Below are positions 6,823 to 8,367 of a stretch of DNA of 8,367 nucleotides, piece after piece; the stretch's first letter is position 1; every line of letters starts with the position of its first letter. This stretch comes from Rickettsiaceae bacterium (lineage in GTDB: Bacteria; Pseudomonadota; Alphaproteobacteria; Rickettsiales; Rickettsiaceae). The DNA lies in NCBI GenBank assembly GCA_022702085.1, contig JAKONF010000077.1, forward strand, positions 1-8,367. Direction: 5' to 3'. Below the pieces are notes generated by a model. That model worked only from the letters and a program-made list of their open reading frames with translations. It did no database searches and had not been told where the DNA came from. Both the position numbers and the translations under genes were made by a program.

Positions 6823-8367
6823 TGAGATATTACGTAATAGTCTAGTCTCGCGTAGAGCATTTATCATTGGCATTGGCAAAATAAGCTTTTTTTCTTTGCT
6901 GAGCTTAAAAATGTTTTACATGCAGTTGATTCAAAACAAAGAATATAAAACGTCTGCAGACAAAAATCGCATTTCATTGTTATTAGTCCCGCCAATGCGT
7001 GGAAACATCTATGATATTGACGGTATCTTAATTGCTAACAATAAACCATGTTTCAAACTATTTTTAGACAAAAATTTAAGTAAAAATTATAAACAAGACA
7101 TTGACATAATTATCAATTCACTCGAACTACCTGAGAAAATACAACGAAATATTTTTAGAAGAATAAAATCTTCTGGCCTAAGAATACCAGTTGCTCTGCT
7201 TGATGAACTTTCATGGGAGCAGATAGCCATAATTGAGGAAATTAGAAGCCGCTTAAGTTCACTATTTATTGATAGAAGTTATAATCGCTTCTACAGTTAT
7301 AATCAATCTCTGTCACATTTAATCGGCTATACAGGTAATATCAATGAACAGGAAAAAACTGATTTGGATTTAACTAACATCAGTGAATTCAATGTTGGTA
7401 AAGCTGGCATTGAACGTTATTATGAGAATGATTTGCGTGGGCAGTTTGGTTACAAGCAAATGGAGATTAACGCTTATGGCAGATATGTTAGAGAATTATC
7501 AAGTATTTCGAGTATTAATGGTAATGATTTAACATTAAATATCAGTGCAGCTCTGCAAGATAAAATTCAGCAATATCTGCCAGTGGAAGGTTGCTCAGCA
7601 ATTGTAATGGACACAAATACTGGAGCAGTCCTAATACTATCTTCTACGCCAAATTTTGAAACAAATAATTTTGCTAAGCTATCGACTAATTATTGGCGTA
7701 GCTTGATTAACGATCCTTATAAGCCACTTGTTAATAAAGCATTACAAAATACTTACCCTCCTGGTTCAGTTTTTAAAATTATAACTGTTTTAGCAGCTTT
7801 GAAAGCTGGCATACCAGCTGATCATACTGTTAACTGTATTGGCGGCGCTTCAGCACTTGGTAATCAATATTACCGATGCGCTAGCAAAATTGGCCATGGT
7901 AGATTGGACATGCACAAAGCTCTTAAACATTCTTGTAACGCATATATGTATGAGATTGGTAAGCTAATTGGCGCTGATCCTATTTTAGCAATGGCGCGTA
8001 ATTTTGGTTTTGGCAGCATCACGGGCATTGATTTACCTAATGAGAATAGTGGTTTTCTACCATCTAAAGCATGGAAGAAAACCAAGCTAAAATCTAATTG
8101 GAACCTTGGTGATACCCTTAATTTATGTATTGGTCAGGGTTTTTTGTCTGTAACTCCTCTGCAAGTCGCTAGGTTTAGCGCTGCTATTGCTAGTAATGGT
8201 AAAATTTTTGTCCCTAAAGTTTTAAAAGGAGAAGCTAGTTATACTCAAGCTGAAGTAAGTAAAGAATACTTTGAAATTGTTAAAGCTGCGTTATATGACG
8301 TAGTAAATACGCCAAGTGGTACGGCTTATAGAAGCAGAATTATAAATCCACACCATCAGTTAGCTGG
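6812..8367 (+). CDS. mrdA: Penicillin-binding protein 2, 3' truncated by window edge
   Basis: Class B transpeptidase that cross-links peptidoglycan for cell elongation with RodA; inner-membrane anchored with a periplasmic catalytic domain. The frame is open from ATG 6812 to the window end (518 complete codons). A single membrane anchor lies at about residues 17-38, preceded by SRRAF. The pedestal domain starts with the family motif MRGNIYD..G at 62-71 (Arg63, Gly64), and KAGIER.YE..L.G is conserved. The transpeptidase domain shows SxxK as PPGSVFK with nucleophile Ser319 and Lys322, and the second motif as Ser374-Cys-Asn376. A Cys342/Cys356 pair flanks the loop before GHG. IGQGFLSVTPLQVA and the SNG that follows are typical of PBP2. 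The frame ends at HHQLAG, where family members soon reach KTG, so the third motif is expected just outside. The start overlaps mreD by 11 bp; no strong Shine-Dalgarno is seen, so coupling is likely. PBP3/FtsI is less likely given the partner genes. Confidence 0.97.
   Translation, partial: MLDNEILRNSLVSRRAFIIGIGKISFFSLLSLKMFYMQLIQNKEYKTSADKNRISLLLVPPMRGNIYDIDGILIANNKPCFKLFLDKNLSKNYKQDIDIIINSLELPEKIQRNIFRRIKSSGLRIPVALLDELSWEQIAIIEEIRSRLSSLFIDRSYNRFYSYNQSLSHLIGYTGNINEQEKTDLDLTNISEFNVGKAGIERYYENDLRGQFGYKQMEINAYGRYVRELSSISSINGNDLTLNISAALQDKIQQYLPVEGCSAIVMDTNTGAVLILSSTPNFETNNFAKLSTNYWRSLINDPYKPLVNKALQNTYPPGSVFKIITVLAALKAGIPADHTVNCIGGASALGNQYYRCASKIGHGRLDMHKALKHSCNAYMYEIGKLIGADPILAMARNFGFGSITGIDLPNENSGFLPSKAWKKTKLKSNWNLGDTLNLCIGQGFLSVTPLQVARFSAAIASNGKIFVPKVLKGEASYTQAEVSKEYFEIVKAALYDVVNTPSGTAYRSRIINPHHQLA

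Noticed and set aside
1..8367. Mobile element, CRISPR array, rickettsial palindromic element, tRNA or rRNA
   Set aside because: I read for terminal inverted repeats, spaced direct repeats, transposase motifs and cloverleaf structures and saw none; almost every base belongs to one of seven genes.

Overview
The window is AT-rich (roughly one third G+C by eye), densely coded, and carries mostly vertically inherited-looking genes. The gene content (CysRS, a PleC/DivJ-type histidine kinase, RodA, an MreD-like protein, PBP2) and the low G+C suggest an alphaproteobacterium, most likely a Rickettsiales-like intracellular bacterium. That assignment is an inference from protein style and base composition; no rRNA or other decisive marker is present.

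Layout: (1) Positions 1-1938, + strand: the 3' part of a large helical protein I do not recognise, overlapping by 8 bp a small exported protein with WG (KWG) repeats. (2) Positions 1939-3330, - strand: cysS, cysteinyl-tRNA synthetase, convergent with the WG gene. The two stop codons abut inside one 8-bp palindrome, with no intergenic DNA. (3) Positions 3331-3391: a 61-bp divergent gap with overlapping TATAAT boxes on both strands. (4) Positions 3392-5149, + strand: a two-pass membrane sensor histidine kinase of the PleC/DivJ/PdhS type with no adjacent response regulator. (5) Positions 5196 to the window end, + strand: a cell-elongation cluster in the order rodA - mreD-like - mrdA. The last gene is complete at its 5' end and runs off the window just before its expected KTG motif.

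Working together: RodA (SEDS glycan polymerase) and MrdA/PBP2 (class B transpeptidase) form the enzyme core of the elongasome, and MreD is an inner-membrane partner of it. Their tight packing (25-bp gap, then an 11-bp overlap) suggests one operon. mreC and mreB, which usually precede mreD, are not in the window, and rodA sits where mreC would be expected. The kinase belongs to a family that controls cell cycle and polarity in alphaproteobacteria, so its place 46 bp upstream of rodA on the same strand is suggestive, though no regulatory link can be read from the sequence.

I found no mobile element, CRISPR array, tRNA, rRNA, riboswitch or convincing intrinsic terminator. The most uncharacterised part is the overlapping pair at 1-1938.
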